A DNA stretch of 64,000 nt from assembly GCA_956465555.1 (NCBI GenBank), contig OY101121.1, positions 1,512,722 through 1,576,721 of the forward strand. The letters are read 5' to 3'. Of the stretch, positions 10,054 to 21,200 are shown one piece after another; position 1 is the first letter of the stretch; each line of letters begins with the position of its first letter. The notes below the pieces were generated by a model. That model had not been told where the DNA came from, searched no databases, and saw only the letters and a program-made list of their open reading frames with translations. The translations under genes were made by a program, and so were the position numbers. The stretch comes from Nitzschia sp. pyKryTriq1. Lineage: Eukaryota; Bacillariophyta; Bacillariophyceae; Bacillariales; Bacillariaceae.

Positions 10054-13000
10054 ATGGCGTAAGTGTCACTGGTCATTCAAAACACTGCGTTTGGTTCATC
10101 GATCCAATGGTGGGCTCGCTCAGTCATATCCTGTTTTTTGTTTTGTCTCTTCGCTTTTGCAGCCAGCGAAACGGAAAATTTTTTCGTCCGGGAAAAGTCC
10201 TCCGCCCAGACGAAGGCCACGACGACGACGATGACGATGACGATTCCTCTGAAGAAGAGGAGGAAGAGCAACCGACAAAAGTGGTCCAACGAGGTGGCGG
10301 CAAATCATTGTCTCGCCCTACTCCAGCAGCCGGAGAAAGCTCAGACGACGATGACTCAGACGACGACGAGGAGGAGGAAGAGGAAACCAAGCAGCCCGCT
10401 CGCGTGGTGCAGCGGGGTGGCGGCAAGTCACTTGGAAAGCGTCCTCCACCGGCCTCTGCCAATTTGAGCTCCGACGATGACGACGACGACGATGATGATG
10501 ATGACGACGACGAGGAAGAAGAGGAGGAGGATACCCGCAAACGCAAAAAAGATAGCGGAGGCGGTGGCAAAAAGTCAAAACGGTCGAAGACATCCTCGTT
10601 CTTCGACGAGGAAGCCGAGGACGATGACGACGATGAAGACGAAGACGAACCCTACGGTGCGCACCATGATCCTGACGACGTTGTTCGAAAGCACTACTCC
10701 GCGGAAGATATTCGCAAAGAACAGATGGATGAAGATGCTCGAGAGATTATTCGACAGCAGGATCGACGTCGCGCCCAAGCTGGACACCGATTCGGTGCCG
10801 ATGATCGCGAGCACGAGCGATCCATCCAAGACATGGCCCGAGACATTGAAGAGCGCCACAAAATGTCGCGCCGTCAAGTCGATCGAAGTGTACTCGATCG
10901 CCGTGTCCGTCCTGAAGAAGAAGAGGATGCTCCAGGCGGACCCGAAGTTTACACTGCTGTCTCGCAGCAGTCCTTGGTGCCGAGTGTTTCTGACCCAAGT
11001 TTGTGGATGATTTCCTGCAGTACTGGCAAAGAACAAGAGATGGTGTTCCAAATCATGAACAAGAGTATCGCCTTTGCGCGGCAAGGTCGACCCCTCGGAA
11101 TTTGTGGTGCCATTGCAGCGCAAACTAAAGGAAGGATTTATGTTGAGAGTTTCAGCGAACCAGCTGTTGTAGAGGCGATTAGCGGTATCCGTGGACTACT
11201 CCAATATACAATGCGCTTAATTCCTATTCAGGATATGACTACAGTGATGACTGTTGTCCCATCGAAGAAGCCAGGTAAGTTTATTGACATTTTCGCTCTT
11301 TCCAAAACGTCCGCAAAATCCAGCACTGACTGAGCTTTCGTTTTTATCGTCTCAATAGTGAAAAAGAACGAGTGGGTGCGAATGACCAGAGGACATTATA
11401 AAGGTGATCTGGCGCTTGTCATTGCTGTACGGGAGTCTGGACTCAAGTGTGTGGTACAGGTAGTACCACGCTTGGATTTGACTCTGTCCAATTTGCCACC
11501 CGAGGAAGCGAGGATTCGACGACGAACGGTTCGACCTCCTCAAAAATTCTTCAACTCACAAGAAATTGCTTCCATGGGCAAGCAACATCTTCGGCAGCGG
11601 TTTCCAGCGATGGATCTCTACTGTGACTATTTTGAAAACAGTTATTATCATGATGGATACATGCTCAAGGAGGTCACTGTCGGTTCTATGGTCAAACCGT
11701 GCACCGACGAAGATAAGCCCACCTTGGACGAACTCCAGCGATTCCGCAAGCGTTCCAAGAACCCTGATGGCGACGATGGTCAGGACGAGAACGAAGGTTC
11801 AAAGATGGCGGCATCCTTGTTGGATGAATTGACCAAATTGCAAGAGACTACTGGTCTTGGCAAGACGTCATCCACGAACAACAGTGGACTTTTGATTGGC
11901 GATACCATTGAAGTCATCGAAGGTGATTTGGTCGGGATGCGGGGTAAACTGATGAGTATGGATGGTACAACGGTCAAAATCAAACCAAATGATACCTCTT
12001 TGGACCTTGGGGGTACAGGCGAAATTGAATTCCTGGCTAGTCAGGTTCGCAAGTATATTGCCGTAGGTGCCCATGTGAAGGTTACGGACGGTAGATACGC
12101 CAACGAAACGGGAACTGTGGTTGCGGTGGAACAAGCGGACGGAGATACCGATTATACCGCAGTAGTTTTGACGGATGTGACCAACAAGGAAATTTCCGTC
12201 CGGACTTCTCAACTTCGCGAGTCAGCAGAAGTCTCATCTGGACAAGACAAGCTTGCAGGTTATGAATTGTACGACTTGGTTGTCCTCAGTGGAGGTGGTT
12301 CTGCCAATGAGGTCGGTGTCATCGTGCGTGTTGGCCGCGAAGACTTCACTGTCATCAACAATCATGGCATCTCCCGTGACGTGAGACCAGAGGAGTTGCG
12401 TGGAAAACGGAACCAGACATCTAATCGCGCGGTTGCGTTGGACGTCCAAGGAAATCAAATTCGAACGGGGGATCAAGTCAATGTTGCAGAGGGTCCCCAC
12501 AAGGGCAAAACGGCGACGATTAAGCGGATGAGCCGTGCTCAGCTCTTTTTGCACTCTCAGACACGTTCCGAGCATGCTGGTATTTTCGTTGTCCGAAGTC
12601 GAAGTTGTGTGTTGGCTGGTTCTCGACAGCAAACCCGCGGAGGTGGAGGTGATCCTGGCATGAGCCCGTTCAGCACTCCCCAATCGCAAACACGAGCTGG
12701 TCCCGCAGCAGCAGGAAGAAAGGGCCAGGATGCTCTCGTGGGCAAGACGGTTCGTATCCAAGCGGGTATGTGGAAAGGGTATCTTGGAGCCGTCTCCGAT
12801 GCAACGGCCACACACGTTCAAGTTGAATTACACTCAAGGCTCAAGAAGGTTATGGTCGTCCGCGAACGTGTCGCTGTCGTCGGTGACAAATTTGGTGCCA
12901 CCGAAGATGCTGGGCAGAACGATCCCAATGCACAGAACGCTGCCACTTCCGCCGTGTTTAGTGGCGCTGCAACCCCCATGCATGGTGGAGCAACACCGAT

Positions 13001-13640
13001 GCATGGCGGAGCTACTCCTATGCACGATACAATGAGTGGCGGCGACGAGGTATGGAGGCCTGGCGCTATGGACCAGGAGTCGACCGATAATACCGAAAAT
13101 GGAGGTGGATGGGGGCAGGATACCAGCGATCAAAATGCATTTGGATCTCCCTCCAACGATGCTAATGATGGATGGGGAAGCTCACAGGCTGAGGGGACAT
13201 GGGCACCTGCGGCTACCAAGACCGAAGCCGACGTTTCTTCCGGCGCCCCAGCTAGTTCGGTTGCTGTGAAGCGCGAGCAGCCTAGTAGCACAATGGAAAC
13301 CCACGAAGCAGACGCCGGTGAAACTGCTGTATGGTTCATGGAGCGCGTGTGTGTCCAATTGAAGAGCGACGACCAGCCTGCGGTCATCAAAGAAATCAAT
13401 GCCGACAAAACTGCCGTGGTCGAATTGGAAGACAAGACCACAAAATCTGTCCGCGTGGACGATGTTTCTCGTGTGGAACCAAAGGAGAAGGATATGGTTT
13501 TGGTTATTGGAGGAGCAGATGTCGGTGTCGAAGGAGAGCTTGTTTGTATTGATGGAACCGATGCCATTTTGAAGGATTCCAATGAAGATTTCAAAATCGT
13601 TGACTTTGTTCACTTGGCGAAGATTGCCGCGGATAGTTAG
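10054..13640 (+). CDS. SPT5: Transcription elongation factor SPT5
   Basis: Three exons, 10054-10058, 10163-11274 and 11359-13640, give 1,132 residues. The first exon is just ATGGC; GTAAGT and TTTTGCAG bound intron 1, and a second GTAAGT donor at 11275 pairs with AATAG. The protein starts MAQRNGKFFRPG, then has a long Asp/Glu-rich arm with repeated VVQRGGGKSL motifs. The NGN domain follows (LWMISCSTGKEQ ... GRIYVESF), then several KOW segments (MTRGHYKGDLALVI, IEGDLVGMRGKL, VNVAEGPHKGKTA, QAGMWKGYLGAV), a C-terminal repeat with three GGATPMH units and a last KOW-like segment. This is the SPT5 layout; SPT5 with SPT4 clamps RNA polymerase II. The GATPMH units resemble phosphorylated CTR repeats (inference). 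Confidence 0.95.
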
Positions 13641-13755
13641 GATAGCATGATTGTCCTACAAGGTACCTTTCCTATCTACGAGGCACTTAGCAGTTCATAA
13701 CTAATTTTAAAAAATGGGTAGGATTGTACTGGCTTTGAACCTGGATCGATCGTTT

Positions 13756-15694
13756 TCAATCGCTTTGCTGTAATAGTGTCTGCGCCCTCGTTCGGGGAGG
13801 CGACGGCTCCTCCTCGCCCAATGCGGTATGATATCTATCGTGATGACGCCGCGTGCCGAGTTTGAAGATTCCCACGCTATCGTCGGTCGAAGAAGTGCAG
13901 TTGCATCCTTTGGACCGATCACAGCAAAGACCATACTGATCCGGTGCTTCACCTGGACCATCGGGTATTGGTACAATATTTCCATACGTGAATGTGGCAA
14001 CTTCCATAGCATGTGCTTTTAGAATTCGATTTAAAGCAGCCACATCCTCCTTCCTTTTTGGACTCTTATTCGGATCATTCAACGGCGTAGACTCGGATGG
14101 GTCTACGTCCACATTAAACATGAGCGGTGGATCATAGTGTTTTGTAAGGTTTTTGTCTTTCCATTGGCCCAACCCGGGAGATGTACACCAATGCGCCTTG
14201 TATTTGCCATGACGAACAGCCGTAACCGAATAATAGGGGTGTCCATTGCAGGTGCCGTAGAAAAAGAGAAAGTCGTGGGTGGATTTCCCCCCTTCATTCA
14301 AAAGAATGTCAGACATGTCGCGCCCATCCAAAACCCGGTCGTTTGGAAGGTCTACTCCAGCCAATTTAGAGAGCGTCGGGAAAACATCCATGGAACTTAC
14401 GATCTCCGAGGAACGACTGAATGGTTGGATGGTCCCTTTCCAGTACGCAAACGCTGGCTCTCGAATGCCGCCTTCCCAGTTGGAGCCCTTGCCTGTATCC
14501 CAATATCCACTGCTGCGCCCGGTGAATAATCCTTCACTCCCGCCTGATAATCCTCGAACAAGCCAGGGGCCATTGTCTGAAGTGAAAAGGACAAGTGTGT
14601 TCTCATCCACACTTAACTCTTCCAGCTTTTTGATTACATTCCCCACCATCCAATCGGCCTCGGCCAAGGCATCGCCAAATATGCCTCGTCGAGTACTTCC
14701 TTTGTGGGCGCATCCAGCGTATTGCATTTCCGGCTGGGAGTTTGAGGTTGAATGGACATGGCTGAAGGGAATATACAAAAAGAACGGATCATCTTTGTGC
14801 TTGTCCAAAAAGTCCATCGCAAAGTCATTGTACTTTTGTGCCAAGGTCGTGAAGTCTAAAGGCTGCTCCAAGATTCTCGTTTGATTGAATTCCTGGTAGA
14901 CGAGCGGGAGGAAATCTCCCGCAGGGTCGTCCTCTCCAGGGTAAAGACATGTATCTGGCTCTTGACAGGCGGCGTTTAAAAGCCCCAAGCCTTCATACTG
15001 CTCTCTGTACCACCCCGACACACTACTACCGGTAGGTTCGTCGTCCACTGTCGCCTCATTCGTCTCGTCACCCAATCCATAGTCATAGTCCGCGGGACAA
15101 CTCGAGGCTATGCCGTCGCCCATATCATCCGAGTAGGGAATACTTCAGCACAAACAATTATATACACATTGAGAAATCCTCCTTCGTTCAATTTTGCACA
15201 AGGAATTGTCATGCTGCGAGAAATTCTTACCCGAGATAATAGTCAAATCCTCGATTACCCGGTAGATACAGTTGACGCTGGCCAAGGTGCCACTTTCCGA
15301 TGATAGCTGTAGAGTATCCAACCTGCTTCAATTGCTCCGCGATGGTCGTCTCATTGAGATTGAGACCTCCTTTGCCAGTTGGACCAAACACACCGGGAAC
15401 CCCCGTTCGGGGGAACTGGCGACCGGTCATCAGCGCAGCTCGAGAGCCGCTGCAAACGTTGCACCCACTGTACCAAGTGGTCAAAACCTTGCCATTCCAC
15501 GCTAAACGATCCAGGTTCGGTGTCTTGGTAGTGGGATGACCCGTGAATCCAAGATCCCCATAGCCTAGGTCGTCCATGAAGAGGACAACGAAATTCGGTC
15601 GTTTGCCCTGGTGCGGGGATGTGCCGTCATGTCCACTCACAAATTCCACGAACGCAAGAAAAACAACACCGACGATCTCATGATTAAACCACAT
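13756..15694 (-). CDS. Arylsulfatase A-type sulfatase, secreted
   Basis: Two exons, complement(13756..15142, 15231..15694), give 616 residues. The junction (CTCGG|GTAAG ... GAAG|T) restores FDYYLGIPYSDDMGDG, a classic arylsulfatase stretch, which supports the intron. The N-terminus is hydrophobic (MWFNHEIVGVVFLAFVEF), consistent with a signal peptide. Metal-binding residues are visible in FMDDLGYGDLG, TSDNGPW and GKWHLG. The formylglycine site reads CSGSRAALMTGR, with Gly where the usual C-x-P/A-x-R has Pro or Ala. The C-terminal region has several Cys residues, as in secreted or lysosomal sulfatases. Predicted to remove sulfate esters from glycans or lipids. Its 3' end is 115 bp from the SPT5 stop (convergent). 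Confidence 0.9.
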
Positions 15695-16210
15695 GGCTAG
15701 CTGGTTGAAGGTTGATGATGATAGATGCGATGATGGATCTTTCGTTTGACTTATTTTCTGTTGCTAGTGGTTGCTGGTTGTGCGCTCGTTGCTGGATCTT
15801 ACGCATCATAATGTCGTCATCATGGTCGTGGTAGATCTTATTATAGTACAAGTAGTGCGAACAATCCGATGTAGCCAGGTACGAGACAGCATCTTGCATG
15901 CGTGATGAAGGCGAACCCGCCCGTGAACGAGAACGACGAACAAGCAAGTAGGATAGGATGACGGAGGAGGCGAGGATCATCATCCATCAAAAAACCGAAT
16001 TTGAGTGCCGGTCGTTAAATGAAGCTCCGAGACGCTATGTGATCGTTCCTGAAAAAGCCTCGAGCTTTCGATCGAAGCCGATCAAATAAATCAGCCCTCA
16101 AACTACTAGCTTGCGACATCTTAGCAAGGGTTGATCAGCTCTTTGCTCACAAAATCAAATCCTCAAATCCAAACAACATACAGCAAACAACAAAAGTCTA
16201 CTATAATACC
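15695..16210. promoter_or_regulatory. Head-to-head intergenic region
   Basis: 516 bp between the divergent sulfatase and NmrA-type genes. No gene seen; presumably holds both promoters. The 80 bp before 16211 are A/C-rich, typical of the leaders in this window. Confidence 0.5.
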
Positions 16211-17152
16211 ATGTTCCTCTCAAAACTTATTAAGAAGCTCCGCGTGGCCCGCGTCAACGAGAATGCTTCATCTAAGAAAAAGGTCATTGTAGTCGGAGCC
16301 TCGGGATATGTCGGAAAAGCTACACTGGCTGCCTTGACTTGTCGTCACTCCAATACAGTATTTGCTGGGGTGCGCAACCCCGAAAAGTTCGATACCATGG
16401 AAAAAGTAACTACTCTTGCTGCCGACATGAAAGACAAGGCTCGCTTGACCGAAACCTTACGAGGCTTTGACAGTGTTTTCCTTGTGGTTCCTGGTCCCAG
16501 CCTGGATCGCACCCAACTTGCTATCAATGGATGGACTAGAAGCTGCCAAGGATGCAGGAGTCAGCTTTGTCCTTATTGTATCTGTCTTGACGTCTGGTAC
16601 GGATTCCATCTTCGGGAAACAATTCGCGCCAATTGAAAAAAAGGCCAAGACGATCGGCGTAAACTACGCCATCGGCCAACTTCCACTCTTTATCGACAAC
16701 AACTGGGCACACCTCGGAACAATCAGGGGGCAAGATGCTCCCACTTTCTATGATCCTCGAGATTCCACAAAAGTCCACACCCAGTTGCGGTGAGCGATGT
16801 AGGAAAGGCATTAGCCGATATATTGGACAATCCGGTCAAGAATTACGGTAAAACGTACAAGTTCGTTGCCCCTGCCTATTCCTTGAATGACTTTGCTGCG
16901 GCCTTCACCAAGGCGTTGGGCAAACCCGACACTCATACTCAAGGGAGCTACGAGGATATCAAGAAGGCATTCATGGGCATGGGCTTCCCCGAGTGGCAGG
17001 TAGATGGTATCATGGAATTGTACCAGTACATCGATAACGAGGATCCTTTGACCAATGAAAGCACCCAAATTGGCGATATTGAGGCCATCACCGGAGAGGC
17101 ACCCCAATCCATCGAATCCTGGGTCGAGCACAATGCAGCTGGCTTCCAGTAG
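16211..17152 (+). pseudogene. NmrA/SDR-type NAD(P)-binding reductase, two frameshifts
   Basis: Three overlapping frames encode consecutive parts of one NmrA-like atypical short-chain dehydrogenase. The start (16211) gives a Rossmann motif VVGASGYVGKATL and a VRNPEK dinucleotide-choice loop. At 16527-16534 the tetranucleotide ATGG is doubled, shifting frame; the second frame continues GLEAAKDAGVSFVLIVS and QLPLFIDNNW. Near 16778-16782 one C appears lost from a C run, shifting back; the third frame reads VSDVGKALADIL to the stop at 17152. The two shifts (+4 and -1) cancel. No intron signals explain them. So it is either a young pseudogene or an intact ~313-residue gene with sequence errors. Family members are redox sensors or NAD(P)H reductases. 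Confidence 0.65.
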
Positions 17153-17344
17153 ACCGAAACGAATGAATCTCGGATCGATCATCGACTAGCTCCTGCCCTT
17201 GCATGTATGCACTTGACAGTTTCATCCATTTGCCGCCGTATTGGTATGTAGTATGAAATCAATTAGTAACGTATATTTCATTATCAAATCTTGCTCACCA
17301 AAGCAGAAAGATATAACTGTCTTTGTTCGTTCAGACATCGCCTC

Positions 17345-18808
17345 CTACCATTGATATGGCAAACACTTGTCCTTGAGTCCGCCCCCCGCTCGACCTCGTC
17401 GTGGTCGTGGGCAGTCGATGCTTCTATTGCGCATTGCAGGATATTCTTTTCGTTCAAATTGCGCAGCATTATTCTCCAGAGGCAGGAATTTGACAAATTC
17501 TTTGGAATGTAGCCCCTCACGACCTTTGGGTCCCTTGTATCGGAACCTGATCCAAGTAGAATAGTTACAGCACCAATCCTGATAGCTCTCGTAGCATTGC
17601 AACGTAGGAGGGAGTTCGGGTATAAGTGCTGCAGTAGTAGTGGTTGTGGTAGTATTGACTGTTTTTTCGTCCAAATCATGAGGCACCACTTCGCAATACA
17701 CTTTGGATAGCTTTTGGTTCTGATTCCCAAAGGCCAGCGACATGGGAGCGGTTTGACTAAAGGAACTGGGTTTGGCTGCCACGACGACGTCGGCATGACT
17801 GAGCAAAAACATGTCCATGAGGGTATCGGTCCAGCCTTTGAGACAAGTAGAATAATCGTCGTCCACTGCATTAATTCCATCCTTGTTGTGAACTTTGTCA
17901 GAAACACCAAAGAGCACCCCCTGCCCCTCCTCTCGACGTCCTTGCTGCGGCAAATCCAGTACTGGTATATTGGCGGGTTCTAATTCTTTCCGAAAGAGCG
18001 ATACCATGGACGGTGTATCCGTAGCAATATACAAGAGCGGAGGCGAAAGAGGATGCTTTTGACTTTGCAAAAAATCTTGAATGAGTTGGCTCACCTGCCG
18101 TACCCACACCGTAGGATTCTCAATCATCCTTCCCTTGCGAACGAACTCCCCTCCCTCGCCATTCCCCGCTCGTACATGCATTGCAATCACCGTCCTGGAT
18201 TCGAAATGTTCCTTCACAAAGGCGTCCACCTGATGTTTGGCTCGAAATCGTCTTCGAAGGGACGAGTACAATTCCAAATCGGCATCAATCTTATCATCAT
18301 GACAAGGACATGCAGTACTCGTAGTTTGGTTGGTTGTCTGAATTTTTCTTCTCGCCACGGCCACAAAGCCTGGAACTTCATTGTAAAAGGGCAAAATAAT
18401 GTTATGCGAAATCACGTGCTGGAGTTCCTCTTGGGACTGTGGCTCAAAGAGGTACGAAAAGACTTCAATCGGGTGCTGTTCCCCGCACCATCCCCAGAAG
18501 GATCGGAGGGAAAATCCTTTGACTTTTGCCACATAATGTGCCAAAGACAAGCGAATGAGACGATGGCCGAGACCACAGCAGGCAAAATAGTCCACAGAAG
18601 AAAGACTTGATAGTAGTTCAGACTCAGGCGTAATGGCGGTAGCAGTTTGGGTCGTCGCTGGTGGAGCATGAATGACGGCAAAATTACAAGCCATCACGGC
18701 CACGTAACTTGCTACCAGCAACCGAAACCACCATTTCAGTGACAATGATCCAGCAAACCGCCTTGGTAATCTCGGTCCGTCAACAACATGAGTGGGATGC
18801 CGTCGCAT
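17345..18808 (-). CDS. Type II membrane fucosyltransferase-like protein
   Basis: The product is 487 residues from the ATG at 18808 (a TTG-initiated extension adds seven). A short basic cytosolic tail is followed by one membrane segment (about 27-46, WWFRLLVASYVAVMACNF), then a Thr-rich stem, the layout of Golgi glycosyltransferases. The luminal part has a HVRAGNGEGG motif, like the H-V-R-x-G-D motif of alpha-1,6/O-fucosyltransferase folds, then LLYIATDTPS (sugar-nucleotide pocket) and a late SSFSQTAPMSLAFGN segment. An ACCGLGHRL sequence near the N-terminus matches the Gly-rich opening of such folds. GDP-fucose transfer to glycans is likely but the acceptor is unknown. It converges on the NmrA-type gene (192 bp apart). 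Confidence 0.65.
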   Translation of the reverse strand: MRRHPTHVVDGPRLPRRFAGSLSLKWWFRLLVASYVAVMACNFAVIHAPPATTQTATAITPESELLSSLSSVDYFACCGLGHRLIRLSLAHYVAKVKGFSLRSFWGWCGEQHPIEVFSYLFEPQSQEELQHVISHNIILPFYNEVPGFVAVARRKIQTTNQTTSTACPCHDDKIDADLELYSSLRRRFRAKHQVDAFVKEHFESRTVIAMHVRAGNGEGGEFVRKGRMIENPTVWVRQVSQLIQDFLQSQKHPLSPPLLYIATDTPSMVSLFRKELEPANIPVLDLPQQGRREEGQGVLFGVSDKVHNKDGINAVDDDYSTCLKGWTDTLMDMFLLSHADVVVAAKPSSFSQTAPMSLAFGNQNQKLSKVYCEVVPHDLDEKTVNTTTTTTTAALIPELPPTLQCYESYQDWCCNYSTWIRFRYKGPKGREGLHSKEFVKFLPLENNAAQFERKEYPAMRNRSIDCPRPRRGRAGGGLKDKCLPYQW

Positions 18809-19779
18809 GCTCCATCCACTGAGCAACAAGTGGAGAGTGCAAAGAAGAAGTATGCCGTAGGTCCCTACTTTTATGGTCAGGTAGTCATCATTCTCACGTT
18901 TTGACTGTTGAGTAATGTGATCATCGCGTGTTTCAGTCAGTACAAGTACTCGTACGCTGCACGTACCGCTAGCGGTAGACTACCAGTGCCGGTACGAGTA
19001 CACGCAGTACGTGTACGGTATGGAACTCGAGCGTGACTGCAGGAGTGACTGACTGATGAAGAGTTGCAGTCGCTTTGGTCGAACTGTGAATTCGAGAAGC
19101 GCTCCTTCGGTCGCGTCGGTCGGTCACAGTGGTCGGGTCGCCGGCGGGTCGGGGTGGTCGGTGCGCAAATATTGTGACCACATCGACTGGAAGAAGAATC
19201 TTGATCTGGCGCAGGCGCCAACAAACCCTCAACTCTCTCGGACACTGTAGACCGATGGTATAGTACTGTTAGTGAAATAATTCGTTGGCCTATGCCCCTG
19301 ATCGATTCCGATTTGCGTAGCAGGATCGTCCTCTCTCGGGGATACCCTTGGGTACATCTCCTTGCCTCGTCCTTGTCAAGGTGTGAAGGGATGGCGGGCG
19401 GGTTTTTAAAGCTAATTAATCATGATCCTTCCTGTTGGATCCGCTCCTGGAGGAAATCCTTCCACTTCGGGTTACTAGGTTGCGCCATTGAATGGTTTGA
19501 AAGTTGCTTTTAAAGCTAATTAATCTAGAATTCCGAAGTTGGGATTTGCGATACCGAGGTTGACTCGATGATCTTATGAGGTTCATCGGTCGTCTCTCTT
19601 GGTATCGGTTTCGGGTTTGGGTGTTCGTTCGACTTCTTGTCTGTCCTTCGTTCGTTGGGGGTGGCCACATGCTTTCTGCGATCCTTCGCACAATCCTTGT
19701 TCGTTGTTCGATGTTGTTGCGACGATGACGTTTAATTTTGACATAATTCACATTTTCAATACCATGCCTGCATATTGTA
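18809..19779. other. Intergenic region with dispersed repeat
   Basis: Between the divergent fucosyltransferase-like and threonine aldolase genes. It holds a GTAC-rich stretch (about 18940-19025) and, from about 19205 to 19650, a diverged reverse copy of the tandem repeat at the right edge of the window. No gene is supported. Confidence 0.6.
19205..19650 (-). repeat. Dispersed repeat, reverse relative of 63552-64000
   Basis: Read on the minus strand this matches the right-edge repeat in order: ACCCCCAACGA with GACAGAC and AGAAGTCGA, then CCATCCCTT with GAGGCAAGG and GATGTACC, then CTACGCA, TAGGCCAACGAATT, ATCGGTCTA, TGTCCGAGAGAGTTGAGGG and TTGGCGCCTGCGCCA. It is longer in the middle; that extra part includes a direct repeat of TTTTAAAGCTAATTAATC (about 19405 and 19509). 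Confidence 0.7.
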
Positions 19780-21144
19780 ATGGTTTGTCGATGCCATCGC
19801 CTCCGTTGCATTCGTGGTGAAATGTCGTTAGTCGTCATGGTGATGTTTCCCATCCTGGCAGGCGCCATGGCCACCACCACGTCTAATAGCAAGCCCCTGA
19901 GACTTCAAGTACCTCATCCTGCATTGACGCCGAAAGAAACTCTAGAAGCATTGGCGGTTCAATGCGAAGAGCTGGGGGTGGATGAATGGGATGTTTACGG
20001 CGACTTTCACAAGACAGCAGCCGACTCGTTTTTGCGGCAATTCGAGGCCGAATTGGCACAAGAATTTCAGAAAGAAGATGCCGTTTTTATCCCGAGTGGT
20101 GTCATGGCTCAATCGATTGCCCTATTAATACATTCGAGGAAGAACGACGTCGGGACGATGACAACTACAGGTACGACAACAACTCCAAAATTCATCTGCC
20201 ATGCCACAAGTCACTTGTTGCTGCATGAACAAGATGCCTTTCGGGAGTTGTGTGGCTTGGAAGTCGTTTCGTTGCCCCGGCATGGTCCCGGCACTGGCTT
20301 GGGAGCACCACCTCTCCTTTATGACCATGTGTATGCATATTTACAAGCGCAGGACCACGAAGATGGTATCTCTACCATTCTTGTGGAGCTGCCTCATCGA
20401 GAGCTGGGAGGAAAGCTCACTCCTTGGGAGGACATCATCATGATGCGACAACTTGCGAGCTCGAAGGGAATAGCTTTTCATTGCGATGGTGCGCGTATCT
20501 TTGAGGCTACGACGGGCTATGGCAAAACAGTAGCCGAACTGGCAGAACCGTTCGATTCGATATACATTTCGTTCTACAAGGGGCTTGGTGGAATATCGGG
20601 CGCCATGCTGTTGGGCCCGAAGGAGTTTTGTGATGAAGCGAGGATATGGTTGCGCCGCTTTGGTGGCAATCTGTATACGCTTCTTCCATACGCAGTCTCG
20701 GGATGGAGTGGATATAGACGAAACTGGGTCCAGCCAAGGCAATTGCTGGGAGAAGAAAATGCACAAATGAGCTTCCAGCAAAAGAAGGACAAACTGCTAC
20801 GACTTGCAGAAGCTTTTTCTTCGAAAGAGGCTCTATCCCAAGTCCTGACCTTGGAACCTACTGAGCCACATATTCCTATGGTACATTGCTATCTCCGAAC
20901 GGCATTTTCCCTGTCAGAAACAATTCGTGATACTATAGAGAAGAAAATGGGGGTTTCCATTTTTCACCGCCTTCGACCAATCGAAGATTCAGACCCGGCA
21001 TTTCAAAAAGGGTATCGGTGCAAATTCGAGCTTTCTATTGGTGAAGCCAATGGATCTATCCCGGACGATATATGGATCAAAGCGTGGGATCGATTCGGGA
21101 ATGACGCAAGGATGGGCATGTCTGAATCTTTAGAAAGCCAGTGA
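19780..21144 (+). CDS. Low-specificity L-threonine aldolase-like enzyme
   Basis: 454 residues in a single exon; ATGs at 19780, 19822 and 19867 are possible starts, the first giving a hydrophobic leader (SLVVMVMFPILAGAMA) that may be a targeting or signal sequence. The fold is PLP-dependent beta-eliminating lyase/threonine aldolase. Visible are FIPSGVMAQSIAL, HATSHLLLHEQ, the PLP-binding Asp in FHCDGARIFEA (D236) and the Schiff-base Lys in SFYKGLGG (K267), then an Arg-rich FGGNLYTLLPY. Expected reaction is cleavage of threonine or allo-threonine to glycine and acetaldehyde. It is a little longer than bacterial enzymes because of the leader and a Thr-rich insert near 123-137. Its stop is 56 bp from the convergent alpha-mannosidase stop. 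Confidence 0.85.
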   Translation: MVCRCHRLRCIRGEMSLVVMVMFPILAGAMATTTSNSKPLRLQVPHPALTPKETLEALAVQCEELGVDEWDVYGDFHKTAADSFLRQFEAELAQEFQKEDAVFIPSGVMAQSIALLIHSRKNDVGTMTTTGTTTTPKFICHATSHLLLHEQDAFRELCGLEVVSLPRHGPGTGLGAPPLLYDHVYAYLQAQDHEDGISTILVELPHRELGGKLTPWEDIIMMRQLASSKGIAFHCDGARIFEATTGYGKTVAELAEPFDSIYISFYKGLGGISGAMLLGPKEFCDEARIWLRRFGGNLYTLLPYAVSGWSGYRRNWVQPRQLLGEENAQMSFQQKKDKLLRLAEAFSSKEALSQVLTLEPTEPHIPMVHCYLRTAFSLSETIRDTIEKKMGVSIFHRLRPIEDSDPAFQKGYRCKFELSIGEANGSIPDDIWIKAWDRFGNDARMGMSESLESQ

Positions 21145-21200
21145 TATTGCAGCAAAACCACAAAAGTTTGAAAGAACTGTTATATGTGCTTAAGTCAGTT

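Noticed and set aside
10124-10593. Minus-strand Ser-rich open frames opposite the acidic arm of SPT5
   Set aside because: They are the antisense of GAC/GAG repeats; the sense strand carries the clear SPT5 gene.
13130-13613. Minus-strand frames of 143 and 154 codons
   Set aside because: They are antisense to the SPT5 C-terminus and have no domain features.
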